Below, piece after piece: positions 50,982 to 52,629 of a stretch of DNA of 52,629 nucleotides. Origin of the DNA: Actinomycetota bacterium (GTDB taxonomy: Bacteria > Actinomycetota > Geothermincolia > Geothermincolales > RBG-13-55-18); assembly GCA_013178005.1 (NCBI GenBank), contig JABLXL010000013.1:1-52629 (forward strand), in the 5' to 3' direction. The notes under the pieces were generated by a model. It saw nothing but the letters and a program-made list of their open reading frames with translations, searched no databases and was not told the origin of the DNA. The stretch's first letter is position 1. Every line of letters begins with the position of its first letter. Position numbers and translations under genes: made by a program.

Positions 50982-51958
50982 TGCCCCAAGGGGAGCCAAA
51001 TACCGGCAACGACCGCCCCGCGGTCGTTTTCGCCGGGAGCGGGGAGTTCTCCGCCGACCTGCTGCGTGAGCTGGCGAGGATAGGGTTCCTCCCGGCGATG
51101 GCGTTGACCCGTCGCGATAGACCCGCCGGCAGGGGGCGCAGGTTGCGTCCCACCCCCCTCAAGGCGGCCGCGGCGGAGCTCGGCGTGGAAGTCGTGGAGG
51201 CGGACGGCCCCTCGGACCCCGCTTTCATGGAGACCCTGGAGGCATTGCGGCCCGAGGTGCTGCTGGTGGCGGACTACGGCTTCATCCTCCCCAAGGCGGT
51301 CCTGTCATATCCCTCCAGGGGATGCGTCAACGTTCACCCTTCCTTGCTGCCGCGGCACCGTGGCGCCGCCCCCATCCGGAGGGCCCTGATGGAAGGGGAT
51401 TCCGAGAGCGGCGTATCCCTCATGCTCATGGACGAAGGCCTGGACACCGGCCCCATCATCGCCGCGAGCGCCGTTGCCATTGAAGATCGTGATAACGAGC
51501 TTTCCTTGCGCATGCGGCTGGCGGCGACCGGCGCGGACCTGGTGGCGCGGTTCATCCCGCTCTGGGTGGCCGGAGACGTTGAGCCGTGCCCCCAGGGAGA
51601 GGAGGGAGCCAGCTACGCTCCCCCCATAAGTCCGGAGGAGCTGCTCATAGACTGGGCGCTTCCGTCGCGCGAGATCCACAACCGCGTAAGGGCGTTGGCG
51701 CCGAGGCCCGGGGCCCATACCTTCATGCGCGGAAAGAGGCTGAAAGTCCTGCGCTCAGAACCTTGCCGTGTGGAATGGAGGCTGGCGCCGGGAGAGGTCT
51801 CCCTGGCGGAAAGCGGGGCGCTGGTCGTGGGCACCGGCGAGGGAGCGCTTCGCCTGCTGGAGCTCAAGCCGGAGGGAAAGCGCTCCATGCTCGCGGAGGA
51901 ATTCCTGCGCGGCTACCGCCCGTCAGAGGGGGAGATCCTGGGCCCGAAAGCACCTTGA
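50981..51958 (+). CDS. fmt: Methionyl-tRNA formyltransferase
   Basis: 325-residue enzyme formylating initiator Met-tRNA with 10-formyltetrahydrofolate. N-terminal Rossmann domain starts VVFAGSGEFSADLLREL; the substrate signature is VNVHPSLLPRHRGAAPIRRAL with the catalytic Asn-His-Asp set completed by DEGLDTGPI. The C-terminal OB-fold for tRNA lies beyond about residue 205. ATG 50981 overlaps the def stop (TGATG), with AGGAGGCGG upstream; a longer frame inside def is rejected. Confidence 0.97.
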   Translation: MPQGEPNTGNDRPAVVFAGSGEFSADLLRELARIGFLPAMALTRRDRPAGRGRRLRPTPLKAAAAELGVEVVEADGPSDPAFMETLEALRPEVLLVADYGFILPKAVLSYPSRGCVNVHPSLLPRHRGAAPIRRALMEGDSESGVSLMLMDEGLDTGPIIAASAVAIEDRDNELSLRMRLAATGADLVARFIPLWVAGDVEPCPQGEEGASYAPPISPEELLIDWALPSREIHNRVRALAPRPGAHTFMRGKRLKVLRSEPCRVEWRLAPGEVSLAESGALVVGTGEGALRLLELKPEGKRSMLAEEFLRGYRPSEGEILGPKAP

Positions 51959-52185
51959 TCATTTCCCTCCATCTTTTTCCTTTATAAATAACCGAGCTGT
52001 ATCTTGCTTTCCTTCTTGTTATACACGGTTTGAAATTGTAATATATGGATATGCTGATGCCATCGTTGGAATGTGGTTGAGTTGTAAGAAGCCTGAGCGG
52101 AATCTAAAGGTGAGCAGGGTTTTTGGTATCTCCGTATCTTGCCACACATGACGCCCGGTTGAGGGAAAGGGGGCCAGGGCTGGCT
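51959..52185. other. AT-rich spacer between fmt and the Yip1-like gene
   Basis: The most AT-rich stretch of the window, with T-runs right after fmt (CTTTTTCCTTT near 51973-51983) that could serve as a terminator region, followed by a good promoter. A minus-strand frame across 51982-52449 overlaps the membrane-protein gene and is not credible. No other gene seen. Confidence 0.5.
52016..52044 (+). promoter_or_regulatory. Candidate promoter for the terminal membrane-protein gene
   Basis: TTGTTA (52016-52021), a 17-bp spacer and TAATAT (52039-52044) form a good sigma-70-type pair in an AT-rich context, about 120-140 bp upstream of the Yip1-like coding region. Confidence 0.55.
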
Positions 52186-52629
52186 TTGCGCTCCGCCCTC
52201 TCCATGATCCTCAACCCGGCCCAGGCGGTGAAAGGCGCCCTGGAACGCATCCCCTGGGTCTTTTCCCTTTCCGTATCCGGCTTGGCCTTCACCCTCTTCT
52301 TCCTCCAGACCGGCCTGGACATGAAGGACGTGGGAACCGCCTCGGCGGGAAAGGTGGCGGGCTTCACCTTCCTGGGGCTGGCCCTGGGAACGGCCGGGGT
52401 GGCCCTGGTTGCCGCGCTTGCCTGGGCGGCCTCCTACCCCTTCGGGCAAGGGCGCTCCCTGGAGTGGACGGTCAGGGGCTTCTGCCTCGCCTACACCCCC
52501 ACACTCATCTTCTGCGCGGTGGGGCTCGTCTTCAACCTGGCCACGGGCTGGTACACCGCCGTGGCCTTCGGGGTCACCGGGGCGCTGTGGGCGCTTTACC
52601 CCATGCTCTCCATCGTCAAGGAGATGACC
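52186..52629 (+). CDS. Yip1-like multi-pass membrane protein, partial
   Basis: An open frame runs off the window end, so the 3' part is missing. The visible 148 residues begin with a short segment MILNPAQAVKGALERIPW, typical of Yip1-domain proteins, then hydrophobic helices at about 22-42, 53-85, 100-122 and 126-142 of the 52186 frame. Yip1-domain proteins in bacteria are of unknown function. The start is uncertain: TTG 52159, TTG 52186 (AAGGGGG at 52167-52173 upstream) and ATG 52204 are all in frame. It has its own candidate promoter. Confidence 0.7.
   Translation, partial: MRSALSMILNPAQAVKGALERIPWVFSLSVSGLAFTLFFLQTGLDMKDVGTASAGKVAGFTFLGLALGTAGVALVAALAWAASYPFGQGRSLEWTVRGFCLAYTPTLIFCAVGLVFNLATGWYTAVAFGVTGALWALYPMLSIVKEMT

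Noticed and set aside
51982-52449. 155-codon minus-strand frame at the window end
   Set aside because: Crosses an AT-rich non-coding spacer and lies antisense to the Yip1-like coding region; composition is that of a shadow.

Overview
This is a GC-rich (roughly two thirds G+C by eye), densely packed chromosomal segment with almost every gene on the + strand. The gene set points to a Gram-positive-type lineage, most likely a deep-branching, uncultured actinobacterial group (inference). The evidence is SepF and DivIVA/Wag31-type division genes, WhiA and RapZ side by side, a DksA/TraR-like zinc-finger gene between ileS and lspA, four-domain ribosomal protein S1, a CCA-encoding tRNA-Leu, and very frequent TTG start codons. 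No phage, IS element, rRNA or CRISPR array was seen.

Layout: (1) 1-5119: acylphosphatase, an MgtC-type membrane protein, then the division-linked run yggS-sepF-proC-yggT-divIVA, facing a convergent DUF167 gene. (2) 5120-11250: a gene-free leader, ileS, a traR/dksA-like gene, lspA, lgt and an RluA-family pseudouridine synthase. lspA and lgt supply the lipoprotein maturation needed by the solute-binding protein encoded later. (3) 11250-13515: the most accessory-looking stretch. It holds two paralogous small winged-helix proteins, hairpin-rich spacers, a decayed partial gene copy, and a stand-alone RecB/AddB-like Fe-S nuclease divergent from dnaE. (4) 13515-26802: dnaE, then hisD-hisB-hisH-hisA-hisF, a complete branched-chain amino-acid-type ABC importer (livJ-H-M-G-F) and finally hisI. 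The liv genes therefore split the histidine genes. (5) 27000-29250: two zinc-ribbon membrane proteins of unknown role, a small helical ORF and tRNA-Leu(CAA) with its own promoter and terminator. (6) 29267-34835: polA (no visible proofreading residues), rpsA with a long acidic tail, coaE. (7) 34882-43468: a small cysteine-rich protein divergent from a HAD hydrolase, then the excision-repair run uvrB-uvrA-uvrC plus an O6-alkylguanine methyltransferase. (8) 43578-51958: rapZ-whiA, the glycolytic gap-pgk-tpiA, secG, metK, def and fmt. (9) An AT-rich spacer and the start of a Yip1-like membrane protein that runs off the window.

Most of the window is conserved housekeeping. The novelty is mainly in the spacers. 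Partial copies of neighbouring gene ends recur (acyP start, mgtC end, recB-like gene end), rpsA carries an exact 50-nt internal duplication, and the rpsA-coaE spacer holds a repeated hairpin. The winged-helix pair and the zinc-ribbon pair are the best candidates for undescribed lineage-specific genes. No convincing new multi-gene defence or metabolic system was found.
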